From assembly GCF_000238355.1 (NCBI RefSeq), contig NZ_AHCA01000010.1, positions 111,799 through 175,798 of the forward strand: DNA of 64,000 bases, given 5' to 3'. The notes under the pieces are model-generated. The model saw only the letters and a list, made by a program, of their open reading frames with translations, was not told where the DNA came from and made no database searches. Positions 28,540-37,806 of the stretch are shown here, piece after piece. The stretch comes from Pseudoalteromonas haloplanktis ATCC 14393. GTDB taxonomy: Bacteria > Pseudomonadota > Gammaproteobacteria > Enterobacterales > Alteromonadaceae. Every line of letters starts with the position of its first letter. The first letter of the stretch is position 1. The position numbers and the translations under genes are program-made.

Positions 28540-30330
28540 ATGTCTTTACCTTTTCAGCGTAGTGTTGCCTTTAGTTTAACGCTGCTTGCTTTACCCATTT
28601 TAGCCAGCCAATCCCCGAGAGAAATTCGCGAACCAGAAGCGGCAACCGGTCATCAATACAAACAGCAGGTAACGGGTAAACAGTTTATGGTTGCTGCGGC
28701 AAATCCGTATGCAGCAAAAGCAGGGCAAGCAATACTTGCTCAAGGTGGTAGCGCTGTAGATGCTGCAATAGCAACGCAACTTGTACTCACTTTAGTCGAG
28801 CCACAATCCTCAGGAATTGGTGGCGGTACTTTTATGCTGCATTATGACAAACAGGACAATAGACTGACCAGTTTCGATGGTCGCGAAACGGCCCCAAGTC
28901 ATGCTGATGAAACATTATTTCTAGATAAAAATGGCAACGCGGCACCGTGGATAGAAGCTGTGGTGGGGGGGCGCTCAGTGGGTGTACCTGGTTTATTACA
29001 TGCCTTTGCTAAAGCTCATAAACAATATGGCAAACTTGCGTGGGCTGAGTTATTTAAACCGGCCATTGAACTTGCTGAACAGGGGTTTGTAGTTTCACCA
29101 CGGTTACATGCGTTACTAGCCAAGCAAATAAACCCAGGGGTGACTAAATTACCGGTGATCCGTGATTATTTTTTTCCAGATGGCAAGCCACTTGCGATAG
29201 GTACAATTAAGCAGAATCAACCGCTAGCCGATTTATATAAACGGATAGCCATTGAAGGAATTGATGCTTTTTATAAAGGCGACAACGCCAAGCAGATGGT
29301 TAATGCTGTTACTCATTCACCCGTTGCACCAGGCACGTTAGCCTTAACTGATTTGGCCAACTATCAAAGTAAGCAACGCGATGCCGTGTGCACTCCTTAT
29401 CATGCCTATAAAGTGTGCTCTATGGCACCACCTAGCAGCGGTGGTGTCGCTGTTTTACAAATACTAGCGCTACTTGAAGATAAGAACATGGGGCAGTTTA
29501 AACCTAATTCAGCGCAGGCTTTGCATTACTTTAGCCAAGCTTCACGGTTAGCGTTTGCTGATCGTAATGTGTATATGGGCGATCCTGACTTTGCTGATAT
29601 TCCCACTCACGAGTTACTTGATAAACGCTATGTAGAGGAACGAGCAAAACTGATCACTGAACGGGATGAAAAAGCCGTTGCAGGTCAACCTCGTCCACGG
29701 CTTAGTTACGCACAAGATGATGCCTATGAATTACCATCGACCACTCATGTATCGATAGTTGATAGTGAAGGTAATGCAGTATCCATGACCAGCTCAATAG
29801 AAATGGCATTTGGCTCAACTGTCATGGTAAACGGCTATATTCTAAATAACCAACTAACCGATTTTGCATTATCACCACGTAAAAATGGCAAATTATTAGC
29901 GAATCGTGTTGAAGCGGGAAAACGCCCACGTAGTTCCATGTCACCTGTGATGGTGTTTAATCAAGATGGCAGCTTACGCTTAGTCGTTGGTTCTCCTGGT
30001 GGTAGTCGTATTATCAATTATGTAGCGCAAGTAGTGATAGGCGTCTTAGATTGGCAGTTAACTGCGCAACAAGCAATCGACTTACCAAGAATAACCAACC
30101 GTAATAGCTACACCAGCGTAGAGAAAGGGACTGCGTTAGAAGCCATTGTTCCTGAACTACAAAAACGTGGACACACAGTGAAAGTAGTTGATTTAAACTC
30201 TGGACTTCATGCCGTTGAAGTAACTAACGATACCTTATTTGGTGCTGCTGATCCGCGTCGCGAAGGGGTAGCTTTAAGTGAGCACAATTTTGTGCTTAAA
30301 GAGCATGAAATGCCTGCTAATAAGCCTTAA
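28540..30330 (+). CDS. ggt: gamma-glutamyltransferase
   Basis: GGT hydrolyses glutathione or transfers its gamma-glutamyl group in the periplasm. The 596-residue precursor has a signal peptide ending near residue 23. Conserved segments are GGSAVDAAIA, EPQSSGIGGGTFML and DGRETAPSHA. The autoproteolysis site and nucleophile Thr lie in STTHVSIVD near residue 405, which splits the chain into large and small subunits. Later segments SMTSSIE and GSPGGSRI are also present. Confidence 0.95.
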   Translation: MSLPFQRSVAFSLTLLALPILASQSPREIREPEAATGHQYKQQVTGKQFMVAAANPYAAKAGQAILAQGGSAVDAAIATQLVLTLVEPQSSGIGGGTFMLHYDKQDNRLTSFDGRETAPSHADETLFLDKNGNAAPWIEAVVGGRSVGVPGLLHAFAKAHKQYGKLAWAELFKPAIELAEQGFVVSPRLHALLAKQINPGVTKLPVIRDYFFPDGKPLAIGTIKQNQPLADLYKRIAIEGIDAFYKGDNAKQMVNAVTHSPVAPGTLALTDLANYQSKQRDAVCTPYHAYKVCSMAPPSSGGVAVLQILALLEDKNMGQFKPNSAQALHYFSQASRLAFADRNVYMGDPDFADIPTHELLDKRYVEERAKLITERDEKAVAGQPRPRLSYAQDDAYELPSTTHVSIVDSEGNAVSMTSSIEMAFGSTVMVNGYILNNQLTDFALSPRKNGKLLANRVEAGKRPRSSMSPVMVFNQDGSLRLVVGSPGGSRIINYVAQVVIGVLDWQLTAQQAIDLPRITNRNSYTSVEKGTALEAIVPELQKRGHTVKVVDLNSGLHAVEVTNDTLFGAADPRREGVALSEHNFVLKEHEMPANKP

Positions 30331-30491
30331 TAGACGTCGTGAATTAATGTACAATTACCACTTATTCGTGTGTTAAGCACACATCGAGTGTTTTCTTTTA
30401 ATGGTCTGACAAGGTTGAATGTCATTGCTTTTTAATATGCAACGGCAATAATGGCAGATCGCAACTTAAAGACATCGTTAAGCTTGGACTT

Positions 30492-32186
30492 ATGACTACA
30501 AATACAGACCCAAATTATCTTTATATCCACCATTCAGGCCCTGGCCTGATTGAAACACCACTACTTAATAAAGGCAGCGCATTTACACAAAAAGAGCGTG
30601 AAAGTTTCAACCTAGCAGGATTACTGCCTCCTCGCTATGAAACAATTGAAGAACAAGTTGAACGTTGTTACCAACAATATTCAAGCTTTCAGGACAATTT
30701 AAACAAACACATTTATCTACGTGCGATTCAAGATAATAATGAAACGCTTTATTATCGCTTAGTACGCGATCATCTTGAAGAGATGTTGCCAATTATATAT
30801 ACCCCAACGGTGGGGGATGCCTGTGAGAAATTCTCAGATATTTACCGCAGTGCCCGTGGTCTATTTATTTCATACGAAGATCGCTATCAGATTGACGATA
30901 TTTTACGTAATGCCACCAAAGGTAAAGTAAAAGTGATTGTTGTTACCGATGGTGAACGTATTCTTGGCCTTGGCGACCAAGGTATTGGTGGTATGGGGAT
31001 CCCAATTGGTAAATTATCATTGTACACCGCATGTGGTGGTATCAGCCCTGCGTATACGCTGCCAGTGATGTTAGATGTGGGTACGAATAACGAAAAATTA
31101 CTCAATGATCCTATGTATATGGGCGCACGTCATAAACGTATTGCACAAGATGAATACGATGAATTTTTAGATCTATTCATTAAAGCCGTTAAGCGCCGTT
31201 GGCCAAATGTGTTATTACAATTTGAAGATTTTGCTCAACCGAATGCAATGCCATTATTAAAACGCTATCGCGATGAAATTTGTAGCTTTAATGATGATAT
31301 CCAAGGAACTGCCGCAGTGACGGTTGGGTCTTTACTTGCTGCATGTCGAGTGAAGAACGTAAAGCTGTCTGAGCAGAAAGTAGTTTTTGTTGGAGCAGGT
31401 TCTGCAGGTTGTGGTATTGCTGAACAAATCATTACGCAAATGATCTCAGAAGGTATTTCAGATGAACAAGCACGCAGTCAAGTATTTATGGTTGACCGTT
31501 TTGGCTTGTTAACCCAAGGCATGGAAGGATTACGTGATTTCCAACAAGCACTTGCACAGCCAACAGATAAGTTAGCTGATTGGATATACAGCGGTGAATA
31601 CGCCTCACTACTTGATGTAATGCACTGCGGCGAGCCTGATATTTTAATAGGTGTGTCAGGGCAACCCGGTTTATTCACTGAGCAAGTTATTCGTGCTATG
31701 CACGCAAGTTGCGCGCAACCGATCATTTTCCCATTAAGTAACCCATCTAAACAAGTTGAAGCATTGCCTGAAGACGTAATTAATTGGACTCAGGGCTGTG
31801 CTATTGTTGCTACCGGCAGTCCATTTGCACCTGTTGTATACAATGGTGAGACATTTGTCATTCCGCAGTGTAATAACAGCTATATTTTCCCTGGTATTGG
31901 CTTAGGTGTGATCGCAGCAAAAGCGACGCGCATTACCGATGCAATGCTCATGGTATCGAGCGAAATATTAGCGGAGTCGTCGCCACGCGCAAACACAGGT
32001 AAAGGTAGCTTGCTACCAGCACTGACCGAAATTGAAACATTGAGTAAGCGCATTGCGTTCGGCGTTGCTAAAAAAGCCATCGAAGAGGGCGCTGCACTAG
32101 AGATAAGTGATGACATGTTATGGGCAGCAATCAATAAAAATTATTGGTTACCAAAATATCGTAATTACAAACGTTGTAGCATTTAA
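30492..32186 (+). CDS. maeA: NAD-dependent malate dehydrogenase (decarboxylating), malic enzyme
   Basis: Malic enzyme converts malate to pyruvate and CO2 with NAD. The 564-residue length and the order of motifs match E. coli MaeA (SfcA). These include [13 protein letters not shown] near residue 17, catalytic Tyr segment [11 protein letters not shown] near residue 101, EDFAQPNA and [12 protein letters not shown] near residue 268, and the NAD fold [16 protein letters not shown] near residue 299. It is monocistronic with a terminator. Confidence 0.95.
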   Translation: MTTNTDPNYLYIHHSGPGLIETPLLNKGSAFTQKERESFNLAGLLPPRYETIEEQVERCYQQYSSFQDNLNKHIYLRAIQDNNETLYYRLVRDHLEEMLPIIYTPTVGDACEKFSDIYRSARGLFISYEDRYQIDDILRNATKGKVKVIVVTDGERILGLGDQGIGGMGIPIGKLSLYTACGGISPAYTLPVMLDVGTNNEKLLNDPMYMGARHKRIAQDEYDEFLDLFIKAVKRRWPNVLLQFEDFAQPNAMPLLKRYRDEICSFNDDIQGTAAVTVGSLLAACRVKNVKLSEQKVVFVGAGSAGCGIAEQIITQMISEGISDEQARSQVFMVDRFGLLTQGMEGLRDFQQALAQPTDKLADWIYSGEYASLLDVMHCGEPDILIGVSGQPGLFTEQVIRAMHASCAQPIIFPLSNPSKQVEALPEDVINWTQGCAIVATGSPFAPVVYNGETFVIPQCNNSYIFPGIGLGVIAAKATRITDAMLMVSSEILAESSPRANTGKGSLLPALTEIETLSKRIAFGVAKKAIEEGAALEISDDMLWAAINKNYWLPKYRNYKRCSI

Positions 32187-32200
32187 TATGTGAATGATTA

Positions 32201-32225
32201 AAAACAGGCTTCGGCCTGTTTTTTT
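32201..32225 (+). terminator. terminator after maeA
   Basis: AAAACAGGC and GCCTGTTTT form a hairpin with a TTCG loop, followed by a T run. Confidence 0.9.
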
Positions 32226-32293
32226 AGGCTTGTTCATTTTAAATTAACCGCGTACCGTATCTAATAACTAAACTAAAACTATTAAGGATATTT

Positions 32294-33007
32294 ATGCGTT
32301 ATTTACCATTGTTAGCCGCAGCATTTAGTTTCAATGTATTTGCTGCCAGTACACCAGATGCCCCACACATTTATATTCAAGGCCAAGCAAAAATTACGAC
32401 CGTTGCTGATAATGTTATGCTTGATGTTGGTATTGTTGAGGTGAATAAAGATCTTATGGCCGCAAAACAACAAGCAGATACAACCATGGCTAAAGCAATT
32501 AAACTTGCAAAACAAGCCGGTGTATTAGACAAAGATATTAACGCTGGGCAAATAAGCATTCATCGAGAAAACCAATACAATCGCGAAACCAATAAACAAG
32601 AATTTGTTGGTTTTAGAGTCTCACGCAGTTTATCTTTGACGTTAAAAGAAATTGATAAATACCCACAGCTGTTACAAAACTTGGTCAGTGGTGGTATTAA
32701 CGAAATAAATCAAACTCAATTTGTATCTAGCAGATTTCAAGAATTAAAGCAGCAAGCACAAAAAATGGCAATTAAAGATGCAAAAAGTGCTGCCGAAGAG
32801 TTTGCATCTGACTTTGATGTAAAAATTAAAGGTCTATACAGTGCATCAATGAGTCCAATAGAGACGAATGTACAACCTTATATGCGAGCCAAAATGGCCA
32901 ACATGGTAGACGCTGAATCGGGGAGTTTTGTGCCAGACGCTTACCATGCTGGTGAGTTAGTAATTAGTGCTTCGAGTTATGCGATTTACTTAATTGAGGA
33001 TAAATAA
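32294..33007 (+). CDS. SIMPL-domain (DUF541) periplasmic protein
   Basis: The 237-residue protein has an 18-residue signal peptide (ending VFA). It then has the SIMPL pattern with IYIQGQAKITTVADNVMLDVGI, FRVSRSLSLTLKEIDKYPQLL and AIKDAKSAAEEFASDF. E. coli YggE is the best-known relative, linked to oxidative-stress tolerance. No partner gene is adjacent; it converges with the DUF2254 gene, only 4 nt apart. Confidence 0.85.
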   Translation: MRYLPLLAAAFSFNVFAASTPDAPHIYIQGQAKITTVADNVMLDVGIVEVNKDLMAAKQQADTTMAKAIKLAKQAGVLDKDINAGQISIHRENQYNRETNKQEFVGFRVSRSLSLTLKEIDKYPQLLQNLVSGGINEINQTQFVSSRFQELKQQAQKMAIKDAKSAAEEFASDFDVKIKGLYSASMSPIETNVQPYMRAKMANMVDAESGSFVPDAYHAGELVISASSYAIYLIEDK

Positions 33008-33011
33008 GCGA

Positions 33012-34370
33012 CTAGCTATTTTCATGCTGGTGCTTAAACCGCACCAGCAACTGCTCTCCTTGTTCAGGGCTGATCCTAGCGATTGCTTTGAGCATATTAG
33101 TCACTTCTTTTCGGTCATATTGATTACTAATATGCTCGTTTATATCATCAACAATTGCCGTTAAGTAATTAAATAAACTCTTGGTTGCAGAGTCATTTGT
33201 ATGGGCAATAAACAGTATGTTTTTAAACGCCTCTAAGACATTGGTCATTACATAGCCATCTGTTTTAGCGTAATTACGAATCGGGGTGAAATTATCATGC
33301 AGCAGCTCGTCAAATGAAGTCTCGTGTAAATACAATAATGGTGAGCCATCACTGTGTTTTAGTGAGTAATTAGTATCACTAATTTTTAACCGTTCAATCA
33401 GTAAAATACTCAGCATATCAATTGCTTTAACCGCAGTACCAGGATCGTTAATACCTGGGCTCATTGCCTTAACTGCTATTTCAGATATTTGTGTCAACCC
33501 ATAGCGATAATGGTCGCTAATATACTCTTCTATATAAAATATAAAACAGTTAAGTAGCTTTTCGAGTAGTTCAGGATCTTGGCTTAAATCATGATTACAT
33601 TTTAAAAATGGGTAACCTTTAACGGTAAAAAAACCTTGGTTAACCACAATATATAACTCAATCTTATGTTCCGCCAAAATGGCACATAACTTATCGCTGT
33701 GCGCCCCTTTAAAATAACCTTCGGTACTACTGCCGATAGAATACCAATGCTCAAAATCAGGGAAGTTATCAATTTTATGTTGCTGCTGGCGCGTAATAAT
33801 TTGCTGTATGACATTTTTAGTGTGCTTAAATAAATCATTTAACACATTATCTACTTGAATTGCTTTAGAAATTGAGTGGATAAAATACACAAACAGTGCC
33901 AGTGAGATCAGCCCAAAAATTAACGAAAATAAAACCCCAAGGGCCGGAATAGCCACTGTATTATCGTCAAGTTGCTTGATGTTGATCAGCATAATAATTG
34001 AATAAATTATACTCCCCAAATAAAACCCAAGCACCATTTGATGTGACTTGCGAGTAATAAGGCCAGGGACAACACGAGGCGACAAACTTGCACTGGCGCT
34101 ATTTAATACAATCATGACCATAGAGAAGCTAAACACCGTCAGCGAGATAATACTGCCAGCCAAAGTGCTTAAAATGGTCCGCGCATTCTCTTCACTATCC
34201 ACTAATACAACCGACAAGTATTTTTTTATCGTTTTTACTATTTCAGTGTATTCAATCGACATAGTGAACACCGCAAACAACAAAAATACAACAGCCAGCA
34301 TTGAAGGGTAAAACCCAATACTATTGATCATTTCTCGGTAGTTATCTGCAATTTTACGTGGTGTAAACAT
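33012..34370 (-). CDS. DUF2254-family membrane protein
   Basis: The 452-residue protein has four membrane helices in the first 165 residues (about 20-38, 62-88, 108-127 and 140-163). A large soluble C-terminal domain follows, with DPGTAVKAIDML near residue 313. The pattern LSVVLVDSEENARTILSTLAGS and ASASLSPRVVPGL is typical of DUF2254. Function is unknown; the helix layout suggests an inner-membrane sensor or channel-like protein. Confidence 0.82.
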   Translation of the reverse strand: MFTPRKIADNYREMINSIGFYPSMLAVVFLLFAVFTMSIEYTEIVKTIKKYLSVVLVDSEENARTILSTLAGSIISLTVFSFSMVMIVLNSASASLSPRVVPGLITRKSHQMVLGFYLGSIIYSIIMLINIKQLDDNTVAIPALGVLFSLIFGLISLALFVYFIHSISKAIQVDNVLNDLFKHTKNVIQQIITRQQQHKIDNFPDFEHWYSIGSSTEGYFKGAHSDKLCAILAEHKIELYIVVNQGFFTVKGYPFLKCNHDLSQDPELLEKLLNCFIFYIEEYISDHYRYGLTQISEIAVKAMSPGINDPGTAVKAIDMLSILLIERLKISDTNYSLKHSDGSPLLYLHETSFDELLHDNFTPIRNYAKTDGYVMTNVLEAFKNILFIAHTNDSATKSLFNYLTAIVDDINEHISNQYDRKEVTNMLKAIARISPEQGEQLLVRFKHQHENS

Positions 34371-34515
34371 GGCAATCCTTTTTATCTGGTGAATTAAGGG
34401 CTGTTAACCTAGAAAGTTAAGCAAACAATACGTTAGCATACAAATCAACATGACTGCTGGGTATTCGTGAATAAATCTTGTGTTATCATGGTAAAAACTA
34501 TTGGGGACTATTCTT

Positions 34516-34890
34516 GTGATCATATCTTTCTACGCAGCTGTATTAGCTTTTATGTATATTTATTTAAGTATAAATGTAGTGAAAGTGCGAAAATCTAATC
34601 AAATTTCACTCGGCACAGACGATAACCCGCAGTTACTAAGGGCTACACGCGCGCATGGGAACTTTATTGAATACGTGCCTTTTGCACTAATATTAATATT
34701 TTTAGCAGAGTTTCAAGGGCTAAGCAGTCACTACTGCCATATTTTAGGGATGTTACTGGTGTTTGGTCGCGTTTGTCATAGCATTGCCATTTACGACAAC
34801 ACCCTAAAGCTGAGAGTCATTGGTATGTTAGCTACGTTTGCGACATTAGCGCTAAGCGCGCTTGCTTTACTATTAGGTCGATTTTTTTAA
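34516..34890 (+). CDS. MAPEG-family membrane protein
   Basis: A four-helix MAPEG protein related to microsomal glutathione transferases. The motif RATRAHGNFIEYVPFALIL near residue 45 is diagnostic. GGGGA (34503-34507) lies 8 nt before GTG 34516, which I prefer to the TTG at 34501; this gives 124 residues. It may conjugate glutathione to lipophilic compounds, but bacterial members are poorly characterised. Confidence 0.85.
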   Translation: MIISFYAAVLAFMYIYLSINVVKVRKSNQISLGTDDNPQLLRATRAHGNFIEYVPFALILIFLAEFQGLSSHYCHILGMLLVFGRVCHSIAIYDNTLKLRVIGMLATFATLALSALALLLGRFF

Positions 34891-35013
34891 TACTAAATTA
34901 TTTATCCTAAGCCAGAACAAGAGCATGAGCAGAATAATTGCTATCCACTGTTGTTACTCACACTGGCTTTGTGGTTCACACTTAAAAGATAACCGACTCA
35001 ATAAATAGCACTT

Positions 35014-35646
35014 ATGGAATCAAAAACTAAAATTTTTATTATTGGTTTGCCGCGAACTGGAACCACCAGTGTTTGTCATGCTTTTCTACAGTTAGGTTTT
35101 AGATGTGCGCATACGGCATACATTCAAAAAACCTTCTCCGATGCACAAGTGATAGCTGACACGCCCATTTTTAATGACTATCAACAACTTGATAAGCTTT
35201 ACCCACACGCAAAGTTTATTTATCTAGAGCGAGCGTTTGATAAATGGTTGCCGTCAATCCGCCAACTATTGCAGCGCATGCATAAAAACCTAACGCGAGA
35301 GGATGGGGGGTTCAACCCACACATTAAGCGCTGTTATTTAAATACCTTTGGTGACTTTTCGAGCCATGATCTTGAAACTGATGATTACTTACAACGATGC
35401 TATGATGAACACAAAGATACTGCCCAGCGTTATTTTTCAAATCGTCCGGAAGACTTTTTGTCTATTGATATCGCGGATAAGCATAGCTTTGCAGCACTTT
35501 GTGCATTCTTACAAATAGGCACAACACTCACTCAGTTTGAAAAAATGAATATAGGTGGCAAGGTCACAGCTTGGAATGCAATAAAGCACCCTCTGAAAAT
35601 TTCATCAACAGCAAATGGTAAAATTGATAAACAATTATACCCATAA
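35014..35646 (+). CDS. sulfotransferase-like P-loop protein
   Basis: The 210-residue protein begins with the PAPS-binding 5'-phosphosulfate loop IIGLPRTGTTSVCHAF near residue 9. It has YLERAFDKWLPSI near residue 70, where the 3'-phosphate site lies in this family. The C-terminal part with FLSIDIADKHSFAALCAFL resembles the sulfotransferase-family proteins (PF17784) found in marine bacteria and eukaryotes. The acceptor is unknown. No clear ribosome binding site precedes the ATG. Confidence 0.75.
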   Translation: MESKTKIFIIGLPRTGTTSVCHAFLQLGFRCAHTAYIQKTFSDAQVIADTPIFNDYQQLDKLYPHAKFIYLERAFDKWLPSIRQLLQRMHKNLTREDGGFNPHIKRCYLNTFGDFSSHDLETDDYLQRCYDEHKDTAQRYFSNRPEDFLSIDIADKHSFAALCAFLQIGTTLTQFEKMNIGGKVTAWNAIKHPLKISSTANGKIDKQLYP

Positions 35647-35768
35647 AACTAAATGTAGCAGAACCATTGTAGATAATAGGCATCATAGCTAGTTAAATTG
35701 CCTCAACTACAAGATTTTGCAATTCAATTACGTTAAAATCGCGCCATTAGTTTTTAGGTAAAATAATT

Positions 35769-36341
35769 ATGTTTGAATTAAAATACCATACACCGTTTTC
35801 GTGGACCGAAGCCGTGCTAGCGGATTTTGATACCTTTTTACAGGATCATGCCGCGGCAGAAAAAAAAGCATCTGGCATGGCTATGTCTATGCTGTCTCAT
35901 TACCCTGATCGCCGAAAGCTTGTTAAAGCAATGACCGATTTAGCACTAGAAGAAATGATTCATTTCAAGCAAGTGCTAAAACTACTCCTTGACCGCGACG
36001 TTAACCTAGGTAACGACCAAAAAGATCCCTACGTAAAACAAATACGTGCTGTTTTTAGAAATGGCCGTGACGAGTTTTTAATGGATAGGCTACTCGTTGG
36101 CGCAGTGATAGAGGCGAGGGGACATGAACGTTTCTCTTTAGTTGCACAAGCACTGCCAGCTGGAAAAGAGAAAGATTTTTATGTCGCTATTGCTAAATCA
36201 GAAGAAAAACATAAAAACCTCTTCGTTGAATTAGCCTACGAATATTTTGATAAAAATGACGTAGATACCCGCTTAGAAGAAATACTCATAGCGGAAGCCG
36301 AGATTTGCCAGAGTATTCCCTTTACCGCTGCACTTCATTAG
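35769..36341 (+). CDS. miaE: tRNA-(ms2io6A37) hydroxylase
   Basis: MiaE hydroxylates the isopentenyl side chain of ms2i6A at tRNA position 37. The 190-residue protein carries the di-iron ferritin-like ligands in LEEMIHFKQ near residue 59, EARGHER near residue 115 and KSEEKHKNL near residue 141. It matches the family in full length. It is the last clearly chromosomal gene before the prophage block. Confidence 0.93.
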   Translation: MFELKYHTPFSWTEAVLADFDTFLQDHAAAEKKASGMAMSMLSHYPDRRKLVKAMTDLALEEMIHFKQVLKLLLDRDVNLGNDQKDPYVKQIRAVFRNGRDEFLMDRLLVGAVIEARGHERFSLVAQALPAGKEKDFYVAIAKSEEKHKNLFVELAYEYFDKNDVDTRLEEILIAEAEICQSIPFTAALH

Positions 36342-36538
36342 TAAAATCAGCTATTTATTGTTTTTCTTGTAAAAAGTTACGCAGGAACAATAAATAGCTC
36401 ATTCCATAAATATTACCTGTAAAAACAAGACCCATTAATTATAAAAATAGCCGTTAGCAGCTTAATTGATTAAATAAACATCAAATGTAATATTCATCTT
36501 CTATACTTATACTCATACGTAATGATGAGGCGTTGAGC

Positions 36539-36910
36539 ATGAAATGGATGATGACACTCACAACTTTATCTTTAGTTGGTATAGCAATCACGGGAAATTC
36601 AATTTACAGCGAAGTTCAGCTGTTTAACAAAACCACAGCATCTGCCGAGGTGACAGCTAATATGTATCGTTCGCTTATTTGGCACATGGACGTTTATAAC
36701 GACCATGAGTTTATTCATGTTGCCGAATCTTATTTTGCCGATGGCAAAATAGACGCCCGCGAATACAGCAAGCTGCTGCACTTAGCAAAAGAAACCTCAG
36801 GGCCATTAATTTACCTAACACAATCTGAAGAACAGCTTTGGCATGCTCGCATTACCTTTAAAAAGTACTTAGAGAATCGAGAAGAGTTTCAATTGGTCGC
36901 AAGTCAGTGA
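36539..36910 (+). CDS. small single-TM hypothetical protein, prophage-edge type
   Basis: From the ATG at 36539 (GAGG about 10 nt upstream; the TTG at 36533 is less likely) the protein has 123 residues. One hydrophobic N-terminal segment (about residues 4-22) is followed by an alpha-helical domain with YFADGKIDAREYSKLL. Its length, layout and the EY-containing helix resemble the 123-residue protein at 60664-61035 at the other edge of the prophage block, a possible distant paralogue. Function is unknown. Confidence 0.6.
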   Translation: MKWMMTLTTLSLVGIAITGNSIYSEVQLFNKTTASAEVTANMYRSLIWHMDVYNDHEFIHVAESYFADGKIDAREYSKLLHLAKETSGPLIYLTQSEEQLWHARITFKKYLENREEFQLVASQ

Positions 36911-37128
36911 AGTAAGGTGTTTTGCTGTGATGCCACAAGTGGAAAACTGATTAATAGCGATATAAACAACTTAACTGTAAGCCGCCGCAGAAATTTAGAA
37001 AAAAAGACGCTAGATTTTAGAATGCATTAAATTATGTTAAATAGGCTTTGTTTTTTATTTGATTGAGTCATTACAGTGGAATTTCACTTTATTTAGATGG
37101 GTCTTTATTGATGTTTGGAAAGAGTAGG

Positions 37129-37169
37129 GTTTAAACAGTGTTTAAACAGTGTTTAAACCCGATTTAAAC
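37129..37169. repeat. array of GTTTAAAC palindromes with 11-bp period (left edge)
   Basis: GTTTAAAC starts at 37129, 37140 and 37151, and ATTTAAAC at 37162, exactly 11 bp apart. The array is in non-coding DNA, 2 nt from the stop codon of the last virion gene. The spacing of one helical turn puts all boxes on one DNA face, as expected of a cooperative binding site. Confidence 0.8.
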
Positions 37170-37170
37170 G

Positions 37171-37806
37171 TTAGCTAAAGAAAGCCTTGCGCGCCAATAT
37201 GAAATCTAAACCAAATTGCTTGAACTCGGTTTCGTTTAACAGTTCAACAACTTCAACGCCTTTACATGTTTCTGCATTAAAGTTTATTGGGAAGAACTGC
37301 TCTTCAACATTAAACTCTTTTGCAAGTTCCAATGCGCTTTTTAGAGCGGATAAACCATTTTGATTTGTTTCACTCAAAGATACATGAATGTTTTTAAATT
37401 CAATGCCACGCAATTTATCTATTTGCCTAGCATAAGTCTCTAAGACTTGTTCAACGGTTTTAAGCGCTGGCCGCTCTGGTACAGTTGGTTCTGGTAGTGG
37501 CTCAACCGTTGTCAGGGTTCCATCTTCATTAGCCACCGGCTCTGGCACGTTAGCGTTGTACTCGTTAACTCGGTTTAGCTCAACCAAATAATCGTAGTAG
37601 TCACGCGCCCATTGCCATTGTTCGCCTTGGGCTGCAATTTCAGCAAAACGTTCGATGTGCTGAACCTTGCCTTTAGCGATAAGCTGGGCCAAGTCTTTTA
37701 CTATTGGCCCTTGCTTAAGGGTTGGTAAACCCTGTTCGTTAAGAACAGGGGCTTGCTCGTCATCTAAAACGATAAAATCTAAAATAGCATCGAGTTTATT
37801 TGTCAT
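37171..37806 (-). CDS. phage tail-fibre-associated protein (DUF4376-like)
   Basis: From the ATG at 37806 the protein has 211 residues; the frame is open to 37848, but that would overlap the fibre gene by 53 nt. A linker rich in Pro and Glu (EPLPEPTVPERP) leads to a C-terminal domain with TYARQIDKLRGIEFK, LSETNQNGLSALKSA and a final DFILARKAFF, resembling DUF4376 of phage tail proteins. It is the last gene of the virion operon, overlapping the fibre gene end by 11 nt. It could be a fibre chaperone or an accessory structural part. Confidence 0.6.
   Translation of the reverse strand: MTNKLDAILDFIVLDDEQAPVLNEQGLPTLKQGPIVKDLAQLIAKGKVQHIERFAEIAAQGEQWQWARDYYDYLVELNRVNEYNANVPEPVANEDGTLTTVEPLPEPTVPERPALKTVEQVLETYARQIDKLRGIEFKNIHVSLSETNQNGLSALKSALELAKEFNVEEQFFPINFNAETCKGVEVVELLNETEFKQFGLDFILARKAFFS

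Noticed and set aside
37129..37169. The repeat array as a CRISPR
   Set aside because: The repeats are 8 bp with 3-bp spacers, far too short for a CRISPR, and no cas gene is present.
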